From Flabesymbios commensalis (lineage: Eukaryota; Annelida; Polychaeta; Terebellida; Flabelligeridae), in assembly GCA_964017125.1 (NCBI GenBank), contig OZ024912.1, positions 77,112,154 through 77,176,153 on the forward strand: a stretch of 64,000 bases of DNA. The letters run 5' to 3'. A program made the position numbers and the translations under genes. Under the pieces are notes generated by a model, which was given only the letters and a program-made list of their open reading frames with translations, did not search any database and was not told where the DNA came from. Shown piece by piece: positions 34,846-48,625 of this stretch. Positions within the stretch are counted from its first letter, which is position 1, and the number at the start of each line of letters is the position of its first letter.

Positions 34846-36142
34846 GTGAATGCCGAAGGTGTAACTGTAAATATTTTTCATTGGTTTAGCATATTTACAC
34901 TTTTTAACCCTCCTTATTTCAAACTAATGGGCTATAGTTTTGCTTTGAATGATCAAAATAACGTCAAAATGACTGGAATTCCACCCCCTGGTGTGCCAAT
35001 GGACACACAGCTAACTTTCAGCAGTTAAACAATGGACCGCATTGTGCCAACATTTCGCCAACGTTGGCGCAGCATAAAAAATGTCAGCTCACCATTGGAA
35101 AAACACAACTTAGCCAACACTACATTATGTGTCACTGTGAACCATTAGTTACGACTGCAGTAAGGTGAGCATCTCAAAAGAGATACTCTGACTAATTTGT
35201 TACAGTACTAGCCCAACCTTATTAGACAGGCCATTTCTGCGGGTGACCTGCAAGCTTGTGGACCTTGGTTCGAGTCTGAAGTAGGCTAAAAAAAAATTCT
35301 CTAGCTTCAAGTCAATTCTGATCATACTTCCTTCTACGGCGCATCTAATGAAATGCACCAGCAGCCCTAATTGCCTTCTGCCATATATTTTTATTCTAAA
35401 CTTCCTGCCATCCAACCTGCTGTTTACATTTTTATCTTACTTGTTATTTTACATGTCGCTTGTACTAACTCTTTACAGTAAATTTTGTATGTTTAGTAAA
35501 ACATACAAAAAAGATAAGATACATTTTATTTCAAGTCTCACATAGTAATGTGAGACTTGAAATAAAATGTATCTTATCTTTTTATTAGGAACAACTGGGA
35601 CAACGAGGATGCAGACAACGCCAAGAGTCGCCAGCAGTCGCCAGGAGTCGCAAGCAGAGCCAGGAGCCGCTTGCAGTCGCCAGGAGTCGCCAGCAGTCGT
35701 CAGGATGAAGAGGTTTTGTCTTGAATTTTTTTTTATTATATACTGAAAGTTTTTTTTTGTATTTTTTACTTAATTCCTTTGACTTCATTATTTTGAATGG
35801 ACAGATATTTTTTTTCAAATGTAAGCACATTCAGTTTCAGTTGAGTTTAGATATGTATATATATGTACTTGTGTACACCATATTTCGGGGTGAGGTCAAC
35901 AAAAGTAGGGCAACACAACATATTGCTCCTCACATGCATGCACATATACCGCATGCATTGCATCATGCATGTGTGTAGGAATATGTGATATCTGTATGAC
36001 CAATACATTACTTCTGTTATTGAACACTTACGTTCCTGTGCGGTTGCGAAAGATGTTGTTGCGAATCAAACTTTTTCAAAGTTTTCATTTCCGCAATTTC
36101 ATGTCTAATAAAATTCGTCAAATTTTTTTCTGTCAAACGCGT
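34846..36142 (+). repeat. Satellite monomer U26 with foldback insertion (1297 bp)
   Basis: Full copy with the GTGAATGCCG head plus about 53 inserted bases at 35495-35547. Copied as U33. Confidence 0.95.
35487..35583. repeat. Foldback: 36-bp perfect inverted arms plus a small hairpin
   Basis: 35508-35543 is the exact reverse complement of 35548-35583 with the 4-base loop AGTA. Just upstream GTATGTTT (35487-35494) pairs with AAACATAC (35499-35506), also around AGTA. The inserted bases are an inverted copy of local sequence, as expected from template switching. Confidence 0.93.
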
Positions 36143-37379
36143 GTGAACGCCGAAGGTGTAACTGTAAATATTTTTCATTGGTTTAGCATATTTACACTTT
36201 TTAACCCTCCTTATTTCAAACTAATGGGCTATAGTTTTGCTTTGAATGATCAAAATAACGTCAAAATGACTGGAATTCCACCCCCTGGTGTGCCAATGGA
36301 CACACAGCTAACTTTCAGCAGTTAAACAATGGACCCCATTGTGCCAACGTTTCGCCAACGTTGGCACAGCATTAAAAATGTCGGCTCACATTGGAAAAAT
36401 ACAACATAGCTAACACTACATTATGTGTCACTGTTAACCACTAGTTACGACTGCAGTAAGGTGAGCGTCTCAAAAGAGATACTCTGACCAGTTTGTTACA
36501 GTACTAGCCCAAACTTACTAGACAGGCCATTTCTGCGAAGCTTGTAGACCTTGGTTCGAGTCTGAAGTAGGCTAAAAAAAATTCTCCTGCTTCAAGTCAA
36601 TTCTGATCATACTTCCTTCTACGGCGCATCTAATGAAATGTACCAGCAGTCCTAATTGCCTTCTGCCATATCTTTTTATTCTAAACTTCCTGCCATCCAA
36701 CCTGCTTGTTTACATTGTTATCTTACTCGTTATTTTATATGTCGCTTGTACTAATTCTTTACAGTCAATTTTGTATGTTTTACTATGTGAGACTTGAAAT
36801 AAAATTTATCCTATCTTTTTATTAGGAACAACTGGGACAACGAGGATGCAGACAGCGCCAGGAGTCGCCAGCAGTCGCCAGGAGTCGCAAGCAGCGCCAG
36901 GAGCCGCTTGCAGTTGCCAGGAGTCGCCAGCAGTCATCAGGATGAGGAGGTTTTGTCTTGAATTTTTTTTTATTATATACTGAAAGTTTTTTTTTGTATT
37001 TTTTACTTAATTCCTTTGACTTCATTATTTTGAATGGACAGATATTTTTTTTCAAATGTAAGCACATTCAGTTTCAGTTGAGTTTAGATATGTATATATA
37101 TGTACTTGTGTACACCATATTTCGGGGTGAGGTCAACAAAAGTAGGGCAACACAACATATTGCTCCTCACATGCATGCACATATACCGCATGCATTGCAT
37201 CATGCATGTGTGTAGGAATATGTGATATCTGTATGACCAATACATTACTTCTGTTATTGAACACTTACGTTCCTGTGCGGTTGCGAAAGATGTTGTTGCG
37301 AATCAAACTTTTTCAAAGTTTTCATTTCCGCAATTTCATGTCTAATAAAATTTGTCAAATTTTTTTCTGTCAAACGCGT
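36143..37379 (+). repeat. Satellite monomer U27 (1237 bp)
   Basis: Full copy with ggaccccattg, the 10-bp ggtgacctgc deletion, 'gcagacagcgcc' and the type A tail. Confidence 0.95.
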
Positions 37380-38612
37380 GTGAACGCCGAAGGTGTAACT
37401 GTAAATATTTTTCATTGGTTTAGCATATTTACACTTTTTAACCCTCCTTATTTCAAACTAATTGGCTATAGTTTTGCTTTGAATGATCAAAATAACGTCA
37501 AAATGACTGGAATTCCACCCCCTGGTGTGCCAATGGACACACAGCTAACTTTCAGCAGTTAAACAATGGACCCCATTGTGCCAACGTTTCGCCAACGTTG
37601 CCACAGCATTAAAAATGTCGGCTCACATTGGAAAAATACAACATAGCTAACACTACATTATGTGTCACTGTTAACCACTAGTTACGACTGCAGTAAGGTG
37701 AGCGTCTCAAAAGAGATACTCTGACCAGTTTGTTACAGTACTAGCCCAAACTTACTAGACAGGCCATTTCTGCGAAGCTTGTAGACCTTGGTTCGAGTCT
37801 GAAGTAGGCTAAAAAAAATTCTCCTGCTTCAAGTCAATTCTGATCATACTTCCTTCTACGGCGCATCTAATGAAATGTACCAGCAGTCCTAATTGCCTTC
37901 TGCCATATCTTTTTATTCTAAACTTCCTGCCATCCAACCTGCTTGTTTACATTGTTATCTTACTCGTTATTTTATATGTCGCTTGTACTAATTCTTTACA
38001 GTCAATTTTGTATGTTTTACTATGTGAGACTTGAAATAAAATTTATCCTATCTTTTTATTAGGAACAACTGGGACAACGAGGATGCAGACAGCGCCAGGA
38101 GTCGCCAGCAGTCGCCAGGAGTCGCAAGCAGCGCCAGGAGCCGCTTGCAGTTGCCAGGAGTCGCCAGCAGTCATCAGGATGAGGAGGTTTTGTCTTGAAT
38201 TTTTTTTCTTATATACTAAAAGTTTTTTAGTTTTTTTCATTTGCTTTCTTTGTCTTCATTATTTTTATAGACAGATATTTTATCCCAAACGTAAGCACAT
38301 TCAGTTTCAGTTGAGTTTGGATATGTATATATATGTACTTGTGTACACCAAATTTCGGGGTGAGGTCAACAAAAGTAGGGCAACACAACATATTGCTCCT
38401 CACATGCATGCACATATACCGCATGCATTGCATCATGCATGTGTGTAGGAATATATGATATCTGTATGACCAATACATTACTTCCATTATTGAACACTTA
38501 CGTTCCTGTGCGGTTGCGAAAGATGTTGTTACGAATCAAACTTTTTCAAAGTTTTCATTTCCGCAAAATCATATCTAATAAAATTCGTCAATTTCTTTTC
38601 TGTTAAACGCGT
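37380..38612 (+). repeat. Satellite monomer U28 (1233 bp)
   Basis: Same front half as U27 but with the type B tail. 'gttgccacagc' disrupts the palindrome region. Confidence 0.95.
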
Positions 38613-39858
38613 GTGAGCGCCGAAGGTGTACCTGCAAATAATTTTCATTGGGTTAGCATATTTACACTTTTTAACCCTCCTTATTTCAAACTAATGGGCT
38701 ATATAGTTTTGCTTTGAATGATCAAAATAACGTCAAAATGAATGGAATTCCACCCCCTGGTGTGCCAATGGACACACATCTAACTTTCAGCAGTTAAACA
38801 ATGGACCGCATTGTGCCAACGTTTCGCCAACGTTGGCGCAGCATTAAAAATGTCGGCTCACCATTGGAAAAACACAACTTAGCCAACACTACATTATGTG
38901 TCACTGTTAACCACTAGTTACGACTGCAGTAAGGTGAGCGTCTCAAAAGAGATACTCTGACCAGTTTGTTACAGTACTAGTCTAACCTTACTAGACAGGC
39001 CATTTCTGCGGGTGACCTGCAAGCTTGTAGACCTTGGTTCGAGTCTGAAGTAGGCTAAAAAAAATTCTCCTGCTTCAAGTCAATTCTGATCATACTTCCT
39101 TCTACGGCGCATCTAATGAAATGTACCAGCAGTCCTAATTGCCTTCTGCCATATCTTTTTATTCTAAACTTCCTGCCATCCAACCTGCTTGTTTACATTG
39201 TTATCTTACTCGTTATTTTATATGTCGCTTGTACTAATTCTTTACAGTCAATTTTGTATGTTTTACTATGTGAGACTTGAAATAAAATTTATCCTATCTT
39301 TTTATTAGGAACAACTGGGACAACGAGGATGCAGACAGCGCTAGGAGTCGCCAGCAGTCGCCAGGAGTCGCAAGCAGCGCCAGGAGCCGCTTGCAGTTGC
39401 CAGGAGTCGCCAGCTGTCATCAGGATGAAGAGGTTTTGTCTTGAATTTTTTTTCTTATATACTAAAAGTTTTTTAGTTTTTTTCATTTGCTTTCTTTGTC
39501 TTCATTATTTTTATAGACAGATATTTTATCCCAAACGTAAGCACATTCAGTTTCAGTTGAGTTTGGATATGTATATATATGTACTTGTGTACACCAAATT
39601 TCGGGGTGAGGTCAACAAAAGTAGGGCAACACAACATATTGCTCCTCACATGCATGCACATATACCGCATGCATTGCATCATGCATGTGTGTAGGAATAT
39701 ATGATATCTGTATGACCAATACATTACTTCCATTATTGAACACTTACGTTCCTGTGCGGTTGCGAAAGATGTTGTTACGAATCAAACTTTTTCAAAGTTT
39801 TCATTTCCGCAAAATCATATCTAATAAAATTCGTCAATTTCTTTTCTGTTAAACGCGT
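38613..39858 (+). repeat. Satellite monomer U29 (1246 bp)
   Basis: GTGAGCGCCG head with a TA insertion giving 'gctatatag' (about 38700). Type B tail. Confidence 0.95.
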
Positions 39859-41108
39859 GTGAGCGCCGAAGGTGTACCTGCAAATAATTTTCATTGGTTT
39901 AGCATATTTACACTTTTTAACCCTCCTTATTTCAAACTAATGGGCTATATAGTTTTGCTTTGAATGATCAAAATAACGTCAAAATGAATGGAATTCCACC
40001 CCCTGGTGTGCCAATGGACACACATCTAACTTTCAGCAGTTAAACAATGGACCGCATTGTGCCAACGTTTCGCCAACGTTGGCGCAGCATTAAAAATGTC
40101 GGCTCACCATTGGAAAAACACAACTTAGCCAACACTACATTATGTGTCACTGTTAACCACTAGTTACGACTGCAGTAAGGTGAGCGTCTCAAAAGAGATA
40201 CTCTGACCAGTTTGTTACAGTACTAGTCTAACCTTACTAGACAGGCCATTTCTGCGGGTGACCTGCAAGCTTGTAGACCTTGGTTCGAGTCTGAAGTAGG
40301 CTAAAAAAAATTCTCCTGCTTCAAGTCAATTCTGATCATACTTCCTTCTACGGCGCATCTAATGAAATGTACCAGCAGCCCTAATTGCCTTCTGCCATAT
40401 CTTTTTATTCTAAACTTCCTGCCATCCAACCTGCTTGTTTACATTGTTATCTTACTCGTTATTTTACATGTCGCTTGTACTAACTCTTTACAGTAAATTT
40501 TGTATGTTTCACTATGTGAGACTTGAAATAAAATGTATCTTATCTTTTTATTAGGAACAACTGGGACAACGAGGATGCAGACAACGCCAGGAGTCGCCAG
40601 CAGTCGCCAGGAGTCGCAAGCAGCGCCAGGAGCCGCTTGCAGTCGCCAGGAGTCGCCAGCAGTCGTCAGGATGAAGAGGTTTTGTCTTGAATTTTTTTTT
40701 CTTATATACTGAAAGTTTTTTTTTGTATTTTTTACTTAATTCCTTTGACTTCATTATTTTGAATAGACAGATATTTTTTTTTAAATGTAAGCACATTCAG
40801 TTTCAGTTGAGTTTAGATATGTATATATATGTACTTGTGTACACCAAATTTTGGGGTGAGGTCAACAAAAGTAGGGCAACACAACATATTGCTCCTCACA
40901 TGCATGCACATATACCGCATGCATTGCATCATGCATGTGTGTAGGAATATATGATATCTGTATGACCAATACATTACTTCCGTTATTGAACACTTACGTT
41001 CCTGTGCGGTTGCGAAAGATGTTGTTGCGAATCAAACTTTTTCAAAGTTCTCATTTCCGCAATTTCATGTCTAAGAAAAGTCGTCAATTTTTTTTCTGTT
41101 AAACGCGT
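39859..41108 (+). repeat. Satellite monomer U30 (1250 bp)
   Basis: Front like U29 (TA insertion), back half of type A. It is copied as U35 at +6262 bp. Confidence 0.95.
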
Positions 41109-42356
41109 GTGAACGCCAAAGGTGTAACTGCAGATCATTTTTATTGGTTTAGCATATTTTTACACTTTTTAACCCTCCTTATTTCAAACTAATGGGTTAT
41201 AGTTTTGCTTTGAATGATCAAAATAATGTCAAAATGACTGGAATTCCACCCCCTGGTGGGCCAATAGACACACGGCTAACTTTCAGCAGTTAAACAGTAG
41301 ACCGCATTGTGCCAATGTTTCGCCAACGTTGGCGCAGCATTAAAAATGTCGGCTCACCATTGGAAAAACACAACTTAGCCAACACTACATTATGTGTCAC
41401 TGTGAACCTTTAGTTACGACTGCAGTAAGGTGAGCATCTCAAAAGAGATACTCTATCCAGTTTGTTACAGTACTAGCCCAACCTTACTAGACAGGCCATT
41501 TCTGCGGGTGACCTGCAAGCTTGTAGACCTTGGTTCGAGTCTGAAGTAGGCTAAAAAAAATTCTCCTGCTTCAAGTCAATTCTGATCATACTTCCTTCTA
41601 CGGCGCATCTAGTGAAATGTTCCAGCAGCCCTAATTGCCTTCTGCCATATCTTTTTATCTAAACTTCCTGCCATCCAACCTGCTGTTCACATTTTTATCT
41701 TACTTGTTATTTTACATGTCGCTTGTACTAACTCTTTACAGTAAATTTTGTATGTTTTACTATGTGAGACTTGAAATAAAATGTATCTTATCTTTTTATT
41801 AGGAACAACTGGGACAACGAGGATGCAGACAACGCCAGGAGTCGCCAGCAGTCGCCAGGAGTCGCAAGCAGCGCCAGGAGCCGCTTGCAGTCGCCAGGAG
41901 TCGCCAGCAGTCGTCAGGATGAAGAGGTTTTGTCTTGAATTTTTTTTTCTTATATACTGAAAGTTTTTTTTTGTATTTTTTACTTAATTCCTTTGACTTC
42001 ATTATTTTGAATAGACAGATATTTTTTTTCAAATGTAAGCACATTCAGTTTCAGTTGAGTTTAGATATGTATATATATGTACTTGTGTACACCAAATTTC
42101 GGGGTGAGGTCAACAAAAGTAGGGCAACACAACATATTGCTCCTCACATGCATGCACATATACCGCATGCATTGCATCATGCATGTGTGTAGGAATATAT
42201 GATATCTGTATGACCAATACATTACTTCCGTTATTGAACACTAACGTTCCTGTGCGGTTGCGAAAGATGTTGTTGCGAATCAAACTTTTTCAAAGTTTTC
42301 ATTTTAGCAATTTCATGTCTAATAAAATTCGTCCATTTTTTTTCTGTTTAACGCGT
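41109..42356 (+). repeat. Satellite monomer U31 (1248 bp)
   Basis: The head is unusually diverged ('aacgccaaagg', 'cagatcatttttattgg'). From about 41570 onward it follows U24 at +8748 bp. Confidence 0.94.
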
Positions 42357-43590
42357 GTTAACGCCGAAGGTGTAACTGCAAATAATTTTTATTGGTTTAG
42401 CATATTTACACTTTTTAACCCTCTTTATTTCAAACTAATGGGTTATAGTTTTGCTTTGAATGATCAAAATAATGTCAAAATGACTGGAATTCCACCCCCT
42501 GGTGGGCCAATAGACACACAGCTAACTTTCAGCAGTTAAACAATGGACCGCATTGTGCCAATGTTTCGCCAACGTTGGTGCAGCATTAAAAATGTCGGCT
42601 CACCATTGGAAAAATACAACTTGGCCAACACTACATTATGTGTCACTGTGAACCATTAGTTACGACTGCAGTAAGTGAGCATCTCAAAAGAGATACTCTG
42701 ACCAGTTTGTTACAGTACTAGCCCAACCTTACTAGACAGGCCATTTTTGCGGGTGACCTGCAAGCTTGTAGACCTTGGTTCGAGTCTGAAGTAGGCTAAA
42801 AAATTTCTCCTGCTTCAAGTCAATTCTGATCATACTTCCTTCTACGGCGCATCTAATGAAATGTACCAGCAGCCCTAATTGCCTTCTGCCATACCTTTTT
42901 ATCTAAATTTCCTGCCATCCAACCTGCTGTTTACATTTTTATCTTATTCGTTATTTTACATGTCGCTTGTACTAACTCTTTACAGTAAATTTTGTATGTT
43001 TTACTATGTGAGACTTGAAATAAAATGTACCTTATCTTTTTATTAGGAACAACTGGGACAACGAGGATGCAGACAACGCCAGGAGTCGCCAGCAGTCGCA
43101 AGCAGCGCCAGGAGCTGCTTGCAGTCGCCAGGAGTCGCCAGCAGTCGTCAGGATGAAGAGGTTTTGTCTTGAATTTTTTTTCTTATATACTGAAAGTTTT
43201 TTTTGTATTTTTTACTTAATTCCTTTGACTTCATTATTTTGAATAGACAGATATTTTTTTTCAAATGTAAGCACATTCAGTTTCAGTTGAGTTTAGATAT
43301 GTATATATATATGTACTTGTGTACACCAAATTTCGGGGTGAGGTCAACAAAAGTAGGGCATCACAACATATTGCTCCTCACATGCATGCACATACACCGC
43401 ATGCATTGCATCATGCATGTGTGTAGGAATATGTGATATCTGTATGACCAATACATTACTTCCGTTATTGAACACTTACGTTCCTGTGCGGTTGTGAAAG
43501 ATGTTGTTGCGAATCAAACTTTTTCAAAGTTTTCATTTCCGCAATTTCATGTCTAATAAAATTCGTCAATTTTTTTCCTGTTAAACGCGT
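42357..43590 (+). repeat. Satellite monomer U32 (1234 bp), copy of U25
   Basis: Shares the GTTAACGCCG head and the one-base donor loss with U25. Differs in poly-T and TA run lengths. Confidence 0.95.
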
Positions 43591-44887
43591 GTGAATGCCG
43601 AAGGTGTAACTGTAAATATTTTTCATTGGTTTAGCATATTTACACTTTTTAACCCTCCTTATTTCAAACTAATGGGCTATAGTTTTGCTTTGAATGATCA
43701 AAATAACGTCAAAATGACTGGAATTCCACCCCCTGGTGTGCCAATGGACACACAGCTAACTTTCAGCAGTTAAACAATGGACCGCATTGTGCCAACATTT
43801 CGCCAACGTTGGCGCAGCATAAAAAATGTCAGCTCACCATTGGAAAAACACAACTTAGCCAACACTACATTATGTGTCACTGTGAACCATTAGTTACGAC
43901 TGCAGTAAGGTGAGCATCTCAAAAGAGATACTCTGACTAATTTGTTACAGTACTAGCCCAACCTTATTAGACAGGCCATTTCTGCGGGTGACCTGCAAGC
44001 TTGTGGACCTTGGTTCGAGTCTGAAGTAGGCTAAAAAAAAATTCTCTAGCTTCAAGTCAATTCTGATCATACTTCCTTCTACGGCGCATCTAATGAAATG
44101 CACCAGCAGCCCTAATTGCCTTCTGCCATATATTTTTATTCTAAACTTCCTGCCATCCAACCTGCTGTTTACATTTTTATCTTACTTGTTATTTTACATG
44201 TCGCTTGTACTAACTCTTTACAGTAAATTTTGTATGTTTAGTAAAACATACAAAAAAGATAAGATACATTTTATTTCAAGTCTCACATAGTAATGTGAGA
44301 CTTGAAATAAAATGTATCTTATCTTTTTATTAGGAACAACTGGGACAACGAGGATGCAGACAACGCCAAGAGTCGCCAGCAGTCGCCAGGAGTCGCAAGC
44401 AGAGCCAGGAGCCGCTTGCAGTCGCCAGGAGTCGCCAGCAGTCGTCAGGATGAAGAGGTTTTGTCTTGAATTTTTTTTTATTATATACTGAAAGTTTTTT
44501 TTTGTATTTTTTACTTAATTCCTTTGACTTCATTATTTTGAATGGACAGATATTTTTTTTCAAATGTAAGCACATTCAGTTTCAGTTGAGTTTAGATATG
44601 TATATATATGTACTTGTGTACACCATATTTCGGGGTGAGGTCAACAAAAGTAGGGCAACACAACATATTGCTCCTCACATGCATGCACATATACCGCATG
44701 CATTGCATCATGCATGTGTGTAGGAATATGTGATATCTGTATGACCAATACATTACTTCTGTTATTGAACACTTACGTTCCTGTGCGGTTGCGAAAGATG
44801 TTGTTGCGAATCAAACTTTTTCAAAGTTTTCATTTCCGCAATTTCATGTCTAATAAAATTCGTCAAATTTTTTTCTGTCAAACGCGT
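43591..44887 (+). repeat. Satellite monomer U33 with foldback insertion (1297 bp), copy of U26
   Basis: Matches U26 at +8745 bp, including the insertion. Confidence 0.95.
44232..44328. repeat. Second copy of the foldback
   Basis: Arms 44253-44288 and 44293-44328 with the loop AGTA, identical to the first copy. Its presence at the same offset proves block duplication after the foldback formed. Confidence 0.93.
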
Positions 44888-46120
44888 GTGAACGCCGAAG
44901 GTGTAACTGTAAATATTTTTCATTGGTTTAGCATATTTACACTTTTTAACCCTCCTTATTTCATACTAATGGGCTATAGTTTTGCTTTGAATGATCAAAA
45001 TAACGTCAAAATGACTGGAATTCCACCCCCTGGTGTGCCAATGGACACACAGCTAACTTTCAGCAGTTAAACAATGGACCCCATTGTGCCAACGTTTCGC
45101 CAACGTTGGCACAGCATTAAAAATGTCGGCTCACATTGGAAAAATACAACATAGCTAACACTACATTATGTGTCACTGTTAACCACTAGTTACGACTGCA
45201 GTAAGGTGAGCGTCTCAAAAGAGATACTCTGACCAGTTTGTTACAGTACTAGCCCAAACTTACTAGACAGGCCATTTCTGCGAAGCTTGTAGACCTTGGT
45301 TCGAGTCTGAAGTAGGCTAAAAAAAATTCTCCTGCTTCAAGTCAATTCTGATCATACTTCCTTCTACGGCGCATCTAATGAAATGTACCAGCAGTCCTAA
45401 TTGCCTTCTGCCATATCTTTTTATTCTAAACTTCCTGCCATCCAACCTGCTTGTTTACATTGTTATCTTACTCGTTATTTTATATGTCGCTTGTACTAAT
45501 TCTTTACAGTCAATTTTGTATGTTTTACTATGTGAGACTTGAAATTAAATTTATCCTATCTTTTTATTAGGAACAACTGGGACAACGAGGATGCAGACAG
45601 CGCCAGGAGTCGCCAGCAGTCGCCAGGAGTCGCAAGCAGCGCCAGGAGCCGCTTGCAGTTGCCAGGAGTCGCCAGCTGTCATCAGGATGAAGAGGTTTTG
45701 TCTTGAATTTTTTTTCTTATATACTAAAAGTTTTTTAGTTTTTTTCATTTGCTTTCTTTGTCTTCATTATTTTTATAGACAGATATTTTATCCCAAACGT
45801 AAGCACATTCAGTTTCAGTTGAGTTTGGATATGTATATATATGTACTTGTGTACACCAAATTTCGGGGTGAGGTCAACAAAAGTAGGGCAACACAACATA
45901 TTGCTCCTCACATGCATGCACATATACCGCATGCATTGCATCATGCATGTGTGTAGGAATATATGATATCTGTATGACCAATACATTACTTCCATTATTG
46001 AACACTTACGTTCCTGTGCGGTTGCGAAAGATGTTGCTACGAATCAAACTTTTTTAAAGTTTTAATTTCCGCCATATCATATCTAATAAAATTCGTCAAT
46101 TTCTTTTCTGTTAAACGCGT
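44888..46120 (+). repeat. Chimeric satellite monomer U34 (1233 bp)
   Basis: The front follows U27 (+8745). By the minisatellite ('cagctgtcatcagg', about 45672) it follows U29 (+6262). The switch removes the equivalent of two monomers. Confidence 0.94.
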
Positions 46121-47370
46121 GTGAGCGCCGAAGGTGTACCTGCAAATAATTTTCATTGGTTTAGCATATTTACACTTTTTAACCCTCCTTATTTCAAACT
46201 AATGGGCTATATAGTTTTGCTTTGAATGATCAAAATAACGTCAAAATGAATGGAATTCCACCCCCTGGTGTGCCAATGGACACACATCTAACTTTCAGCA
46301 GTTAAACAATGGACCGCATTGTGCCAACGTTTCGCCAACGTTGGCGCAGCATTAAAAATGTCGGCTCACCATTGGAAAAACACAACTTAGCCAACACTAC
46401 ATTATGTGTCACTGTTAACCACTAGTTACGACTGCAGTAAGGTGAGCGTCTCAAAAGAGATACTCTGACCAGTTTGTTACAGTACTAGTCTAACCTTACT
46501 AGACAGGCCATTTCTGCGGGTGACCTGCAAGCTTGTAGACCTTGGTTCGAGTCTGAAGTAGGCTAAAAAAAATTCTCCTGCTTCAAGTCAATTCTGATCA
46601 TACTTCCTTCTACGGCGCATCTAATGAAATGTACCAGCAGCCCTAATTGCCTTCTGCCATATCTTTTTATTCTAAACTTCCTGCCATCCAACCTGCTTGT
46701 TTACATTGTTATCTTACTCGTTATTTTACATGTCGCTTGTACTAACTCTTTACAGTAAATTTTGTATGTTTCACTATGTGAGACTTGAAATAAAATGTAT
46801 CTTATCTTTTTATTAGGAACAACTGGGACAACGAGGATGCAGACAACGCCAGGAGTCGCCAGCAGTCGCCAGGAGTCGCAAGCAGCGCCAGGAGCCGCTT
46901 GCAGTCGCCAGGAGTCGCCAGCAGTCGTCAGGATGAAGAGGTTTTGTCTTGAATTTTTTTTTCTTATATACTGAAAGTTTTTTTTTGTATTTTTTACTTA
47001 ATTCCTTTGACTTAATTATTTTGAATAGACAGATATTTTTTTTCAAATCTAAGCACATTCAGTTCCAGTTGAGTTTAGATATGTATATATATGTACTTGT
47101 GTACACCAAATTTCGGGGTGAGGTCAACAAAAGTAGGGCAACACAACATATTGCTCCTCACATGCATGCACATATACCGCATGCATTGCATCATGCATGT
47201 GTGTAGGAATATGTGATATCTGTATGACCAATACATTACTTCCGTTATTGAACACTTATGTTCCTGTGCGGTTGCGAAAGATGTTGTTGCGAATCAAACT
47301 TTTTCAAAGTTTTCATTTCCGCAATTTCATGTCTAATAAAATTCGTCAATTTTTTTTCTGTTAAACCCGT
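46121..47370 (+). repeat. Satellite monomer U35 (1250 bp), copy of U30
   Basis: Matches U30 at +6262 bp up to about 47010, then shows the 'cttaattattttg' and 'caaatctaagc' tail. Confidence 0.95.
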
Positions 47371-48625
47371 GTGAACGCCGAAGGTGTAACTACAAATAAT
47401 TTTCATTGGTTTAGCATATTTACACTTTTTAACCCTCCTTATTTCAAACTAATGGGCTATAGTTTTGCTTTGAATGATCAAAATAACGTCAAAATGACTG
47501 GAATTCCACCCCCTGGTGGGCCAATGGACAAACAGCTAGCTTTCAGCAGTTAAACAATGGACCGCATTGTGCCAACGTTTCGCCAACGTTGGCGCAGCAT
47601 TAAAAATGTCGGCTCACCATTGGAAAAATACAACTTAGCCAACACTACATTATGTGTCACTGTGAACCATTAGTTACGACTGCAGTAAGGTGAGCATCTC
47701 AAAAGAGATACTCTGACCAGTTTGTTACAGTACTAGCCCAACCTTACTAGGCAGGCCATTTTTGCGGGTGACCTGCAAGCTTGTAGACCTTGGTTCGAGT
47801 CTGAAGTAGGCTAAAAAAAATTCTCCTGCTTCAAGTCAATTCTGATCATACTTCCTTCTACGGCGCATCTAATGAAATGTACCAGCAGCCCTAATTGCCT
47901 TCTGCCATATCTTTTTATCTAAACTTCCTGCCATCCAACCTGCTGTTTACATTTTTATCTTACTCGTTATTTTACATGTCGCTTGTACTAACTCTTTACA
48001 GTAAATTTTGTATGTTTTACTATGTGAGACTTGAAATAAAATGTATCTTATCTTTTTATTAGGAACAACTGGGACAACGAGGATGCAGACAACGCCAGGA
48101 GTCGCCAGCAGTCGCCAGCAGTCGCCAAGAGTCGCAAGCAGCGCCAGGAGCCGCTTGCAGTCGCCAGGAGTCGCCAGCAGTCGTCAGGATGAAGAGGTTT
48201 TGTCTTGAATTTTTTTTTCTTATATACTGAAAGTTTTTTTTTGTATTTTTACTTAATTCCTTTGACTTCATTATTTTGAATAGACAGATATTTTTTTTCA
48301 AATGTAAGCACATTCAGTTTCAGTTGAGTTTAGATATGTATATATATGTACTTGTGTACACCATATTTCGGGGTGAGGTCAACAAAAGTAGGGCATCACA
48401 ACATATTGCTCCTCACATGCATGCACATACACCGCATGCATTGCATCATGCATGTGTGTAGGAATATGTGATATCTGTATGACCAATACATTACTTCCGT
48501 TATTGAACTCTTACGTTCCTGTGCGGTTGTGAAAGATGTTGTTGCGAATCAAACTTTTTCAAAGTTTTCATTTCCGCAATTTCATGTCTAATAAAATTCG
48601 TCAATTTTTTTTCTGTTAAACGCGT
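47371..48625 (+). repeat. Satellite monomer U36 (1255 bp)
   Basis: The head follows 'aaacccgt' and reads 'gtaactacaaataa'. 'actaggcaggcc' marker. Copied as U44 at +9959 bp. Confidence 0.95.
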
